A stretch of 64,000 nucleotides of DNA from APNM01 sp040361335 (GCF_040361335.1 NZ_APNM01000011.1:62001-126000), one strand, 5' to 3'. Positions 10,624-20,043 are shown, numbered from the stretch's first letter. The notes: generated from the letters alone by a model not told the origin. Translations and numbers: made by a program.

Positions 10624-10788
10624 TTATCCCTCTCGGGTCCGGCCCGAACGCATCGCGATCGAACCGGGCCGCCGGATCGGGACGCTCCGCCGCGACATTG
10701 GGCGGCGTCACGGGGTCCGGCGCAGCGCTGGCGGCGAAAGCCTCCGATAGGCGCTTACCTGACACGCAATTTAAGGGAGTACGAGGTA

Positions 10789-11523
10789 ATGAAGACGATG
10801 AAGCATTTGGCGGTGGCCGGCCTCCTCGGGGGATCCGTCCTCGTTAGCACGCCCGCCATGGCCGAGCTCACGGGTAACGCCGGCGTGATGAGCGAATACC
10901 TGTTCCGCGGCCTGACGCAGGGTGACGGCGCCTCCGTGTACGGTGGTATCGACTACAGCCACGAGTCGGGTTTCTATGCCGGCACCTGGGCGGCGACCAT
11001 CAACGACTTCGCCACCGGTAGCAACGGCGATTACGGCGGCGGCGGCGCCGGCGCCGAGATGGATTTCTATGCCGGCTTCGGCGGCGAAATCGACGCCCTT
11101 AGCTATGACCTGGGCGTAATCTACTACTGGTACTCGGAAGAGGACGAGGTCGACGACCCCAACGAGTCCTACAACACGGTCGAACTTTACGGTTCGGTGG
11201 GCATCAGCTACTTCACGCTGTCGACCTACTATGCGCCGGACTCCTATTTCGGCGTCGACGACTCTGCCTACGGCGTCTACGGCTCCGCCAGCTTTCCGCT
11301 GAACGACATCCTGGCCCTGGACGCGGCCGTGGGCTACAACGCGGGTGACGGCAATGAGGGCTTGATCGGGACCGGCGAAGACTCCTACATGGAGTACAAC
11401 CTGGGCCTATCCGCTTCGCTGGACAACGGCTTCGGCTTCGGCTTCGGCTTCGTCACCACCGATATCGACAATGACGACCCGAAGATCGTGGTCGACGCCA
11501 GCTACAGCTTCGACCTGCAGTAA
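10789..11523 (+). CDS. TorF family putative porin
   Basis: This 244-residue protein has a signal peptide (residues 1-24, ending AMAELTGNAGV). Its mature part is aromatic and glycine-rich with a repeated strand pattern (EYLFRGLTQGD near 32, GGIDYSHESGFYAGTW near 48). It ends in VVDASYSFDLQ, like other members of the gcw_chp/TorF family of small barrels. ATG 10789 follows GGGAGTACGAGGTA. A sigma-54 promoter upstream and the nearby glnK/amtB block suggest expression under nitrogen limitation, perhaps to admit a nitrogen source; the solute is unknown. The gene ends in a strong terminator. Confidence 0.87.
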   Translation: MKTMKHLAVAGLLGGSVLVSTPAMAELTGNAGVMSEYLFRGLTQGDGASVYGGIDYSHESGFYAGTWAATINDFATGSNGDYGGGGAGAEMDFYAGFGGEIDALSYDLGVIYYWYSEEDEVDDPNESYNTVELYGSVGISYFTLSTYYAPDSYFGVDDSAYGVYGSASFPLNDILALDAAVGYNAGDGNEGLIGTGEDSYMEYNLGLSASLDNGFGFGFGFVTTDIDNDDPKIVVDASYSFDLQ

Positions 11524-11550
11524 ATCGCCGCCGCTCAGGCGATGACCTCC

Positions 11551-11578
11551 GGGGCCGCGTTCGCGCGGCCCCTTTTTT
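11551..11578 (+). terminator. Rho-independent terminator after the porin gene
   Basis: Stem GGGGCCGCG (11551-11559), loop TTCG, CGCGGCCCC followed by TTTTTT. It lies 10 bases before the end of the convergent comM gene and may serve mainly the plus strand. Confidence 0.92.
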
Positions 11579-11588
11579 GTGCCCATGG

Positions 11589-13106
11589 TCAGGACGCCGC
11601 GGGCCGATCCAGATCCCGCAAGCCCACGGCCTCCGCCACGTGCGGCGCGCGCACGCGCGGGGATTCCGCGAGGTCCGCGATGGTGCGCGCCAGCTTGAGG
11701 ATGCGGTGGTAGGCACGGGCCGACAGCCGCAACTGGTCCATCGCCTGTTCCAGCAGCGCCCGGCCTTCGGCGTCCGGCCTGCAGTCACGCTCCACCTCGC
11801 CGGGCCCGAGCAGCGCGTTGGGCCGGCCGTGCCGGGCCAGCGCGCGTTCCCGGGCGGCGGCGACGCGGGCACGCACCTCGACGCTGGCCTCCGCCGGCCG
11901 CGCGCCGCTCCCCAGGAGCTGCTCCCGCGGCACCCGGGCGACCGGGATATGCATGTCGATGCGATCCAGCAGCGGCCCCGAGATCCGTCGGCGATAACGG
12001 ACGATCGCGTCCGGGGTGCAGTGACAGCGGCCGGAGGCATCGCCGGCATAGCCACAGGGACAGGGATTCATCGCCGCCACGAGCTGGAACCGGGCGGGAA
12101 AGTCCGCCTGGCGGGCCGCCCGCGAGATGGTGATCCGCCCCGCTTCCAGGGGCTCGCGCAGCACCTCCAGCACCCGGCGGTCGAACTCCGGCAACTCGTC
12201 CAGAAACAGCACCCCCTGGTGGGCCCGGGTGATCTCGCCGGGCATCGGGCCGGCGCCGCCGCCCACGAGCGCCACACCGGAAGCCGTGTGGTGCGGCGCC
12301 CGGAACGGCCGCCGGCCCCAGTCGGCCGGATCGAAGCCACCGCCGGCGACCGAGGCGACGGCCGCGGCTTCCAGCGCTTCCTCCGCGCTCATCGGCGGCA
12401 GGATGCCGGGCAGGCGCGCCGCCAGCATGCTCTTGCCGCTGCCCGGCGGCCCGGTCATGAGCAGGGAATGGCCGCCCGCCGCGGCGATCTCCAGCGCCCG
12501 TCGGGCCCGGTGCTGACCGCGGACATCGGCCAGGTCGGGCGTGTCCCCGCTATCACCGCCCGGCGTGTCCGGCGGTCGCGCCGCCGCCAGCCCGTCGCCG
12601 CCGGACAGGGCGCTGGCGACCTCGGCGAGGTGCCCGGCGCCGTAAGCCGCGCCGTCACCGGCCAGCGCCGCCTCCGCGGCGTTCGGGGCCGGCAGGACGA
12701 GGGTCCGATCGAGCGCGGCGGCCCGGATCGCGGCCGGCAGGGCACCGTGCACCGGGCGAAGCTCGCCGGACAGGGACAGCTCGCCCAGGAATTCGCGTTC
12801 CGACAGGCCCTCGGACGGTATCTGGCCGGCGGCGGCGAGGATACCCAGCGCGATCGCCAGGTCGAAGCGGCCGCCGCCCTTGGGCAGATCCGCGGGGGCG
12901 AGATTGACGGTGATCCGGCGGCTCGGGAAGCGGAAGCCGCTGTTGGCGATGGCCGCGCGCACGCGGTCGCGGCTTTCCTTCACCTCGGTGTCCGGCAGAC
13001 CCACGATCGACAGCGCCGGCAGACCGCCGGCGATATGCACCTCGACCTGGACCTCGGGCGCCTCGACACCGGTTTGCGCCCGGCTGTGGACAGTGGCCAG
13101 CCCCAT
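11589..13106 (-). CDS. comM: YifB/ComM family Mg-chelatase-like AAA+ ATPase
   Basis: The 505-residue protein combines an N-terminal Lon-protease-like domain (MGLATVHSRAQTGVEAPEV at the start) with an AAA+ core. The Walker A motif is GPPGSGKS near residue 220, Walker B is VLFLDELPEF near 290, and the MNPCPCGY cysteine segment lies near 350. In Vibrio and Acinetobacter ComM is a hexameric branch-migration helicase that helps integrate DNA taken up by transformation. It is often called Mg chelatase-like but does not act in chlorophyll synthesis. The gene is transcribed towards the TorF gene and is followed upstream by a CACAGAG element and ubiK. Confidence 0.93.
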   Translation of the reverse strand: MGLATVHSRAQTGVEAPEVQVEVHIAGGLPALSIVGLPDTEVKESRDRVRAAIANSGFRFPSRRITVNLAPADLPKGGGRFDLAIALGILAAAGQIPSEGLSEREFLGELSLSGELRPVHGALPAAIRAAALDRTLVLPAPNAAEAALAGDGAAYGAGHLAEVASALSGGDGLAAARPPDTPGGDSGDTPDLADVRGQHRARRALEIAAAGGHSLLMTGPPGSGKSMLAARLPGILPPMSAEEALEAAAVASVAGGGFDPADWGRRPFRAPHHTASGVALVGGGAGPMPGEITRAHQGVLFLDELPEFDRRVLEVLREPLEAGRITISRAARQADFPARFQLVAAMNPCPCGYAGDASGRCHCTPDAIVRYRRRISGPLLDRIDMHIPVARVPREQLLGSGARPAEASVEVRARVAAARERALARHGRPNALLGPGEVERDCRPDAEGRALLEQAMDQLRLSARAYHRILKLARTIADLAESPRVRAPHVAEAVGLRDLDRPAAS

Positions 13107-13155
13107 ACGCCTCCCTGCGTGCCGGGGGTTCGTTCCTTCGTTCAGGCCGGGTTAT

Positions 13156-13304
13156 TTAACCACAGAGACACAGAGCGCACAGAGATGAAGAAACCATGAT
13201 TGATTGGTTCATCGGATAGGCCCAGGCGGGTCAAAGGACCGCGTCGCACCTATCGTGGTCATCCAATGACTTGTTGCTCTGTGCCCTCTGTGCCTCTGTG
13301 GTTA
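13156..13304. repeat. CACAGAG inverted-repeat element A
   Basis: Left arm 13156-13184: TTAAC, then three CACAGAG heptamers separated by 1 and 2 bases. Right arm 13277-13304: three CTCTGTG heptamers ending GTGGTTA. The arms are near-perfect inverted repeats around about 92 unrelated bases. The last three bases (TTA) are the reverse complement of the ubiK stop codon TAA, so the element supplies that stop. Confidence 0.9.
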
Positions 13305-13565
13305 GCCTTCCTTGGGATTCACCGCCCGCGCACGCTCCAGTTCCCGGACACGGGTCTCCAGTTCGTCGATGCGCTCGCGGCTGCGGGCCAGCATCTCGCG
13401 GGCGGATTCGAATTCCTCGCGACCCACCAGACCGAGACGCGGCAACTGGCTCTGCAGCACCGCGCGGAAATTGCTCTCCAGCTCGCGGCGCACCGGTCCC
13501 AGACCGGGCGGCAGCACACGGGCGAGGCGTTCGGCGAGTTCCTCCATCGAGCGGGTGTCGATCAC
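13302..13565 (-). CDS. ubiK: ubiquinone biosynthesis accessory factor UbiK
   Basis: An 87-residue coiled-coil protein: IDTRSMEELAERLARVLPPG at the N-terminus, a central FRAVLQSQLPRLGLV, then a heptad-rich helix to the end (REEFESAREMLARSRERIDEL). This is the YqiC/UbiK (BMFP) family, which helps the UbiJ-containing complex make ubiquinone. The GTG start at 13565 is preferred because a GGAGGA ribosome site precedes it; the longer open frame has no such support. The stop codon is formed by the end of a CACAGAG element, so the original C-terminus may have been altered slightly. ubiK beside glnK and comM is a common gammaproteobacterial arrangement. Confidence 0.88.
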   Translation of the reverse strand: MIDTRSMEELAERLARVLPPGLGPVRRELESNFRAVLQSQLPRLGLVGREEFESAREMLARSRERIDELETRVRELERARAVNPKEG

Positions 13566-13641
13566 GGCTCTTCCTCCGGTTGCGGGACGCAGTGTCGAAC
13601 CAACCGCCGCCGGTTGCAAGGCCCCGCGGCGGCGCCACGTC

Positions 13642-13660
13642 GCGCACCGATTTGGTGCGC
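13642..13660. promoter_or_regulatory. NtrC-type binding palindrome
   Basis: GCGCACC-GATTT-GGTGCGC is a perfect 7-5-7 palindrome matching the NtrC consensus core GCACC-N5-GGTGC. It lies about 73 bases upstream of the sigma-54 -24 element of glnK, a normal enhancer distance. Confidence 0.85.
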
Positions 13661-13732
13661 ACGAATGGGGCAGCCCCGCACGGGCCCGCAGGGGTTGCGG
13701 CAAGTCATTGATTTCAAATGTCGTAACGAACG

Positions 13733-13752
13733 TTGGCACGACGAATGCTTTT
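13733..13752 (+). promoter_or_regulatory. sigma-54 promoter of glnK-amtB
   Basis: TTGGCACGACGAATGCTTTT has the -24 GG and -12 GC with the required 10-base gap; it matches TGGCACG-N4-TTGCT except for one base in the -12 box. Transcription would start near 13763, about 78 bases before glnK. With the upstream palindrome it forms a standard nitrogen-limitation promoter. Confidence 0.88.
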
Positions 13753-13840
13753 AATGCTCCCGCAACCATCAGGCTTGCCCGTCCCGAATGCGGCGCCGAG
13801 GCGCACCGGGACCGTGAAAACGCATGACAGGAGTGAACCG

Positions 13841-14179
13841 ATGAAACTGATCGCAGCCGTCATTAAGCCCTTCAAGCTCGATGAGGTGCGCGAGGCTTTG
13901 TCCGAGGTCGGGGTGCAAGGCATCACGGTCACCGAGGTCAAGGGCTTCGGGCGCCAGAAGGGTCACACGGAGCTCTACCGCGGAGCTGAATACGTGGTGG
14001 ACTTCCTGCCCAAGGTGAAGATCGAGGTCGCCGTCGACGACGACGCCGCCGACGCCGCCGTGGAGGCCATTTCCAAGGCCGCCCACACCGGCAAGATCGG
14101 CGACGGGAAGATCTTCGTCCTCCAGCTCGAGCAGGCCATCCGCATCCGTACCGGCGAGACCGGCAAGGATGCGCTCTAA
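13841..14179 (+). CDS. glnK: nitrogen regulatory protein P-II (GlnK)
   Basis: At 112 residues this is the standard PII length. The T-loop contains RGAEY with Tyr51, the uridylylation site, and the family signatures KGFGRQKGHTELYRGAEY (residues 34-51) and GKIGDGKIF are intact. PII trimers bind ATP/ADP and 2-oxoglutarate and block the AmtB channel when nitrogen is plentiful. ATG 13841 is preceded by CAGGAG. It is the first gene of glnK-amtB-amtB-glnK, and its promoter carries sigma-54 and NtrC-like sites. Confidence 0.97.
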   Translation: MKLIAAVIKPFKLDEVREALSEVGVQGITVTEVKGFGRQKGHTELYRGAEYVVDFLPKVKIEVAVDDDAADAAVEAISKAAHTGKIGDGKIFVLQLEQAIRIRTGETGKDAL

Positions 14180-14203
14180 CTTCGCCGTACGAGGGAGACT
14201 ATC

Positions 14204-15475
<1,272 letters not shown>

Positions 15476-15489
15476 CGGCCGCAACGGAC

Positions 15490-15513
15490 ACCGGGCCCGC
15501 CCGCGGGCCCGGT
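15490..15513 (+). terminator. 11-bp hairpin between the two amtB genes
   Basis: ACCGGGCCCGC (15490-15500), loop CC, GCGGGCCCGGT (15503-15513). The stem is perfect but no T-run follows. It may attenuate readthrough or stabilise the glnK-amtB message rather than fully terminate it. Confidence 0.45.
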
Positions 15514-15635
15514 TCCGAGCTCACCGGATCGGCGGTCGCGACAGCGGCCGCCGATCTCGGCGTTTAAGGGCCGGCACAGGCCCGCCGAAAAAACCAAGGG
15601 AGCGGCACGAACCGCCCCGTAACGGAGAGTAGCCC

Positions 15636-16937
15636 ATGACAATTCGCAAGCTTTCCGCCCGCGCGGCCCTGGCCGCCGCGGGCTTTCTGCCGTGTACGGC
15701 CCTGGCCGCCGAGTCCGCCTCGGCAGCCGATACCGCCTGGATCATGACCGCGACCGCGCTGGTCCTGTTCATGACCCTGCCGGGGTTGTCCCTGTTCTAT
15801 GCCGGACTCGTGCGCGTGCGCAACGTGCTCTCGGTGCTGATGCAGTGCTTCACCATCGCCTGCCTGGCCTCGTTGCTGTGGTTCGCGGTGGGCTACAGCC
15901 TCGCCTTCGAGGGAAGCGGCGCCTGGATCGGCAGCCTCGACAAGGCTTTCCTGGCCGGCGTCGGCCGCGACAGCCTCTCCGGCACACTGCCCGAAAGCGT
16001 CTTCGCGATGTTCCAGATGACCTTCGCGATCATCACCCCGGCCCTGGTGGTCGGCGGCTTCGCCGAGCGTTTCCGCTTCTCCGCACTGCTCGGTTTCACC
16101 GTGCTCTGGCTGTTGCTGGTGTACGTGCCCGTGACCCACTGGGTCTGGGGCGGCGGCTGGCTCGGCGAGATGGGCCTCCTGGATTTCGCGGGCGGCACGG
16201 TGGTGCACGTCACGGCCGGCGTCGCGGCCCTGGTGGCGGCGCTGGTGCTCGGTCCGCGCCGCGGCTTCCCGCGCACCGCGATGCCGCCCCACAACCTGAC
16301 CATGACCGTCTCCGGGGCGGGCATGCTCTGGGTCGGCTGGTTCGGGTTCAACGGCGGCAGCGCCCTGGCCGCCGACGGCAACGCCGGGATGGCGATCCTG
16401 GTGACGCATCTGTCGGCCGCGACCGCCTCGCTGGCCTGGATGGCGGCCGAGTGGTGGCGTTACGGCAAGCCCAGCGTGCTCGGCATCGTCACGGGCATGG
16501 TCGCCGGCCTGGGTACGATCACGCCGGCCTCCGGCTTCGTCGGCCCGGGCGGCGCGGTCGTTATCGGTCTGGCGGCCGGTGTGGTCTGTTTCGCCGCCAC
16601 CAACTTCCTGGAGCGGGTCCTGCGCATCGACGATTCGCTGGACGTGTTCCCGGTCCACGGCGTGGGCGGCATGCTCGGCACCCTGGCGGCGGGTATCTTC
16701 GCCTCGACCCAGCTCGGGGTGTTCAGCGGCTACGGCTTCGCCGACGGCATCGACTCCATCGGCGGTCAGCTCGGCGTCCAGGCCGTGGGCGTGCTCGCCA
16801 CGGCGGCCTACACCGCCCTGCTCACCCTGGCGATCCTCAAGATCCTGAACTGGACCCTGGGCCTGCGGGTCACCGAGGAGCAGGAAACCATCGGTCTCGA
16901 CATCGCCGAGCACGAGGAACGCGGCTACGACCTGTAG
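15636..16937 (+). CDS. ammonium transporter (second copy)
   Basis: A second Amt channel of 433 residues, clearly diverged from the first. It has a signal peptide (about residues 1-24, FLPCTALAAES), and its core matches the E. coli AmtB type: LPGLSLFYAGLVRVRN near 48, GTVVHVTAGVAALVAALVLGPRRG near 190 (in pieces) and FPVHGVGGMLGTLA near 338, where both pore histidines are present. It ends with EERGYDL. It lies 160 bases after the first amtB and 92 bases before a second PII gene, so each channel has its own PII neighbour. The two may differ in affinity or in their PII partner; that is inference. Confidence 0.95.
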   Translation: MTIRKLSARAALAAAGFLPCTALAAESASAADTAWIMTATALVLFMTLPGLSLFYAGLVRVRNVLSVLMQCFTIACLASLLWFAVGYSLAFEGSGAWIGSLDKAFLAGVGRDSLSGTLPESVFAMFQMTFAIITPALVVGGFAERFRFSALLGFTVLWLLLVYVPVTHWVWGGGWLGEMGLLDFAGGTVVHVTAGVAALVAALVLGPRRGFPRTAMPPHNLTMTVSGAGMLWVGWFGFNGGSALAADGNAGMAILVTHLSAATASLAWMAAEWWRYGKPSVLGIVTGMVAGLGTITPASGFVGPGGAVVIGLAAGVVCFAATNFLERVLRIDDSLDVFPVHGVGGMLGTLAAGIFASTQLGVFSGYGFADGIDSIGGQLGVQAVGVLATAAYTALLTLAILKILNWTLGLRVTEEQETIGLDIAEHEERGYDL

Positions 16938-16949
16938 CCGGTATCGCGA

Positions 16950-16975
16950 CCGCCGGGCCGGGCACGGCCCGGCGG
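16950..16975 (+). terminator. 10-bp hairpin before the second PII gene
   Basis: CCGCCGGGCC (16950-16959), loop GGGCAC, GGCCCGGCGG (16966-16975). A perfect stem without T-run, 12 bases after the stop of the second amtB. Confidence 0.45.
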
Positions 16976-17029
16976 TCCCGATGATAGACTCCGGGGTTGC
17001 TTCATCGAACAAGCCTAAGGGGGCGACCC

Positions 17030-17368
17030 ATGAAGATGGTGACTGCGGTGATCAAGCCGTTCCGGCTCGACGACGTGCGCGAGGCGCTCGCGGAGGTCGG
17101 GGTCCACGGCACCACCATGACCGAGGTCAAGGGCTTCGGCCGGCAGAAGGGGCACACCGAACTGTACCGCGGGGCCGAATACGCCGTGGATTTCCTGCCC
17201 AAGGTCAAGCTGGAAATCGCGGTCGCCGACGAACTGGTCGACCGCGTGGTCGAGGCCATCATGGAGTCGGCCAAGACCGGCCAGATCGGCGACGGCAAGA
17301 TCTTCGTGTCGCCCCTGGACCGGGTGGTGCGCATCCGCACCGGCGAGACCGACGCCGACGCGCTCTAG
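17030..17368 (+). CDS. nitrogen regulatory protein P-II (second copy)
   Basis: A second 112-residue PII protein very similar to the first, with intact KGFGRQKGHTELYRGAEYAVDF (split here by Tyr51 as the modification site) and GQIGDGKIF. Differences cluster in the C-terminal half (ADELVDRVVEAIMES, SPLDRVVRIRTGETDADAL). ATG 17030 follows AAGGGGGCGACCC. Having PII genes at both ends of a double-amtB cluster suggests a tail-to-tail duplication followed by divergence. Which copy is GlnB-like and which GlnK-like cannot be decided by sequence alone. Confidence 0.95.
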   Translation: MKMVTAVIKPFRLDDVREALAEVGVHGTTMTEVKGFGRQKGHTELYRGAEYAVDFLPKVKLEIAVADELVDRVVEAIMESAKTGQIGDGKIFVSPLDRVVRIRTGETDADAL

Positions 17369-17385
17369 GGCCCTAGCACCCTAAT

Positions 17386-18162
17386 ATGACGGCGAAGGCC
17401 ATCCTGGTCACGGGCGCCGGTTCCGGTATCGGCCGGGCCGTGGCCCAACGGTTTGCCGAGGCCGGCTGGTTGGTCGGCGCCTACGACGTCGACCCCGACG
17501 CCGCGGCCGCCACCGGCGAATGCCTCGCCGGCGGGCGTGGCCACAGCGGGGTGATGGACGTCACCGACGACGCCTCGGTGACGGCGGCACTGGACGAGTT
17601 CACCAATATCACCGGCGGCCGCCTGGATGTGCTGTTCAACTCGGCCGGCGTGCTGTCCATCGGCGCGTTCTCGGACCTGCCGCTGGCGCGCCATCTTCGC
17701 CACGTCGAAGTCAATCTCGCCGGCCTGATGCGCGTGACGCACGCGGCCTTCCCCGCCTTGCGCGCCACGCCGGGGGCACGGGTGATCAACATGTCCTCGG
17801 CATCCGCCGACTACGGCGTGCCCGATTTCGCCACCTACTCCGCCAGCAAGTTCGGGGTGCGCGGCCTCACCGAGGCGCTCAACCTGGAATGGCGCGGGCA
17901 CGACATCCACGTCTGCGACATGATGCCGCCGTTCGTGCGCACGCCGATGCTCGCGGGCGGCCCCGAGCCCCGGAGCCTCCAGCGCCTGGGCGTGCGGCTG
18001 GAGGCCGACGATGTCGCCGCCGCGGTCTGGCGGGCCGCCACCGGCCGGCGCCGCAAGACCCACTGGCCGGTCAGCCGCCACTACCGCCTGCTCTATTACA
18101 CCGGTCTGCTGCTGCCGCCGTGGCTCAAACGCTTGATCATGCGGACCATTAGCGGGTATTGA
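17386..18162 (+). CDS. short-chain dehydrogenase/reductase (SDR)
   Basis: This 258-residue classical SDR has the cofactor loop TGAGSGIG (residues 9-16), the NSAG motif (about 86), the catalytic Ser in MSSAS (about 137) and YSASK (about 149-153). Asp40 in AYDVDPD favours NAD(H). The C-terminus ends in a basic/hydrophobic helix (LLYYTGLLLPPWLKRLIMR) that may attach the enzyme to the membrane. The substrate cannot be told. It starts 17 bases after the second PII gene and could be read through from it, though its function looks unrelated. Confidence 0.88.
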   Translation: MTAKAILVTGAGSGIGRAVAQRFAEAGWLVGAYDVDPDAAAATGECLAGGRGHSGVMDVTDDASVTAALDEFTNITGGRLDVLFNSAGVLSIGAFSDLPLARHLRHVEVNLAGLMRVTHAAFPALRATPGARVINMSSASADYGVPDFATYSASKFGVRGLTEALNLEWRGHDIHVCDMMPPFVRTPMLAGGPEPRSLQRLGVRLEADDVAAAVWRAATGRRRKTHWPVSRHYRLLYYTGLLLPPWLKRLIMRTISGY

Positions 18163-18168
18163 TGGGGC

Positions 18169-18591
18169 ATGAACCGATTCATCACCGGCATGATCCCGGC
18201 TCTCCTGGCGGCCGCCGGCGCCGCCGCCGGCGACGTCTATCGCTGGCAGGGCGCCGACGGCGGCCTGCACTACGGCGATAATCCGCCCGCCGGGAGCGAT
18301 CCCGAACTCGTCCGGCCCGAGCAACGCGCGTTCGACGTCGGGGACAAGACCCCCGGCCGGGCGGCGACGGCCGGTGCCGCGGACACCGACGACGGGGCGG
18401 GACGTACCGAGCGCATCCGCCGAGAGCAGTGTGCCAAGGCGCGGGAACGCCTGGAGAGCTACCGCAATGCCGCCCGCATCCAGGTCCGCGAGGACGACGG
18501 CACCCGCGACATGAGCGCCGAGGAACGCGTGCAGGCGATCGCCCGGGCGGAGGCGGACGTGGCCGAACTCTGCGGGGACGGCGAAGACTGA
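18169..18591 (+). CDS. DUF4124 domain-containing secreted protein
   Basis: The 140-residue product has a signal peptide (1-20, AAAGAAAG). It is followed directly by the DUF4124 core DVYRWQGADGGLHYGDNPPAGS (residues about 21-42, quoted in part), then a low-complexity Ala/Asp linker and a basic coiled helix (RREQCAKARERLESYRNAAR). DUF4124 proteins are small periplasmic or envelope proteins of unknown function. It starts 6 bases after the SDR stop and is probably co-transcribed. Confidence 0.85.
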   Translation: MNRFITGMIPALLAAAGAAAGDVYRWQGADGGLHYGDNPPAGSDPELVRPEQRAFDVGDKTPGRAATAGAADTDDGAGRTERIRREQCAKARERLESYRNAARIQVREDDGTRDMSAEERVQAIARAEADVAELCGDGED

Positions 18592-18669
18592 GCCGGGAAC
18601 TGTACCCGCCGTATTGAACTCGTTTAAGCTGGCTTCCGTGGGGGACCGGCTCGCAACGGAGTCGGCATC

Positions 18670-18779
18670 ATGCCCGGTTGGGCCATACTGTTCCTCAGGG
18701 CTTGTTCGTCATCTTCCTGGTGCTGTTCGTCGTCAGCCTGGTCCTGCACCTGGCACGCGGCCGGCGCCCGCCCCTGTAA
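18670..18779 (+). pseudogene. DUF1328 (YtjA-like) small membrane protein remnant
   Basis: ATG 18670 opens MPGWAILFL, which matches the usual DUF1328 start (MLxWALxFL). A second frame then gives GLFVIFLVLFVVSLVLHLARGRRPPL ending in TAA at 18777-18779, the characteristic DUF1328 second helix. The two pieces are in different frames and the middle of about 20 residues (normally a glycine-rich turn) is missing. A single internal deletion of roughly 60-70 bases that also shifts the frame explains this. No ordinary gene-finder would call it. Confidence 0.7.
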
Positions 18780-18802
18780 CCCCGCAACATAGGAGACCCG
18801 CC

Positions 18803-18976
18803 ATGGAACCGATAGGCGGCCTGCTCGGCCTGCTGATCCTGATCGCGGATATCTGGGCCATCGTGCAAGTGGTGAAAAGCGGCGCGGACGTCGCGATCAA
18901 GGTGATCTGGGTTCTGGTGATCGTGGTGCTGCCGGTGATCGGCCTGCTCGCCTGGCTGTTGTTCGGGCCGCGTTAG
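18803..18976 (+). CDS. PLDc N-terminal-type two-helix membrane protein
   Basis: This tiny integral membrane protein of 57 residues has two helices: GGLLGLLILIADIWAIVQVV (5-24) and VIWVLVIVVLPVIGLLAWLLFG (about 34-55, in part). The pattern matches the PLDc_N domain found alone in small proteins or ahead of cardiolipin synthases. ATG 18803 is preceded by AGGAGACCCGCC. Its stop overlaps the stop of the convergent glycosyltransferase gene by three bases. Function unknown. Confidence 0.82.
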   Translation: MEPIGGLLGLLILIADIWAIVQVVKSGADVAIKVIWVLVIVVLPVIGLLAWLLFGPR

Positions 18977-20043
18977 CGGCCCGGGGAGGCGCGGCCGTCG
19001 ATACGGCGTAGCGCATCGCGCTCGCGCCAACGCCGCCACGGCGCCAGGAGACCCAGGCTGACCACCAGGGTCGCGGCGCCCACGAGCGCCCGCCCGGGCG
19101 GGTGTCGCACCAGGCGGTCGAGGCCGAGATCGTGCAGGGCGGTGACGGGCCGCCGGCCGCCCAGCGGCCGCGCCAACAGGAGCTCCAGGGCGAGGCAGGG
19201 CTGCCAGGTCTGCTCCGCCACGAAGCCGCCCACGGCATACCAACGGCGCAGGGCCTCGCGCGCGCCCATCTCCCGCATCAGCCGCCGGATCAGGCGAAAG
19301 TAGGGTGTGAGCAATACCCGATCGGTCTCGGCCTGCACGCGATAGACATCCGGCGCCCGCTCAAAGAAAGCGCGGAGGTCGGCAGCGTACAAACCCATGA
19401 TGATCGCCATCAGCAGGTAGCGCCGCCCGGCACCCTCGCGTTCGAAGCGGCGTGCGGAGGTCGCCAGCCGACCCGGCAACAGGCGCCAGGTACCGTGTTC
19501 GCGCACCCGCGCGGCGAAGCGCTGGTCCTCCAGGAACGGCAGCGATTCGTCGAAGCCGCCCAGCGCCCGGAACCACGCGGCCGGGACCATCGTCCCCTGG
19601 TCGCCGTTGATGCTGTGGGGCCGGCCGGTGGCGCTCTTGGCCTCCATGTAACGGTAGAGGAAATCGTGGTCCGCGCCCGTGCGCTCGAAGCGCAGGGCGA
19701 AATGCCCGGCCGTGCGCCGGTCGGGCCGGGCCCGCAGGGTGTCCAGCGCCCGCCGCAATTGATCGTCCGCGGTCGGCCGGCAATCGGCGTGCAGGAACAA
19801 CAGCCATTCGCCCGCGGCAACGGCGGCGCCGGCGTTCATCTGCGCCCCCCGACCGCGCGGTGCGGCCACGACCCGCGCGCCGTGCGCCGCCGCGATAGCC
19901 GGCGTCGCATCGGTCGAGCCGCCGTCGGCGACGATCGTCTCCAACGCGATCCCGCGCTGCGCGGCCAGCGCCGCCAGCAGCGCCGGCAGGGCTTCCGCCT
20001 CGTCCAGGGTCGGGACGACGACCGACAGGTCCGGGCGCGGCAT
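18973..20043 (-). CDS. family 2 glycosyltransferase (TIGR04283-type)
   Basis: The N-terminal 230 residues are a GT-A glycosyltransferase: SVVVPTLDEAEALP (7-20), DGGSTDAT (40-47), GRGAQMNAG (62-70) and LLFLHADCRP (80-89) with the metal-binding DxD-like Asp. A C-terminal extension (about 260-356) adds a hydrophobic segment near GAATLVVSLGLLAPW that may be a membrane anchor. The core resembles TIGR04283 proteins, some of which are linked to arsenosugar synthesis, but no arsenic genes are seen here. The gene ends exactly against the convergent small membrane protein, and yheT lies 25 bases upstream in the same direction. Confidence 0.82.
   Translation of the reverse strand: MPRPDLSVVVPTLDEAEALPALLAALAAQRGIALETIVADGGSTDATPAIAAAHGARVVAAPRGRGAQMNAGAAVAAGEWLLFLHADCRPTADDQLRRALDTLRARPDRRTAGHFALRFERTGADHDFLYRYMEAKSATGRPHSINGDQGTMVPAAWFRALGGFDESLPFLEDQRFAARVREHGTWRLLPGRLATSARRFEREGAGRRYLLMAIIMGLYAADLRAFFERAPDVYRVQAETDRVLLTPYFRLIRRLMREMGAREALRRWYAVGGFVAEQTWQPCLALELLLARPLGGRRPVTALHDLGLDRLVRHPPGRALVGAATLVVSLGLLAPWRRWRERDALRRIDGRASPGR

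Noticed and set aside
15590..15635. Sigma-54-like GGCACG before the second amtB
   Set aside because: GGCACGAACCGCC lacks the -12 GC at the needed spacing; the gene is probably read from the upstream promoter.
18973..20043. Calling the glycosyltransferase an arsenosugar enzyme
   Set aside because: The core looks like that family, but no arsenic-resistance or partner genes are near.
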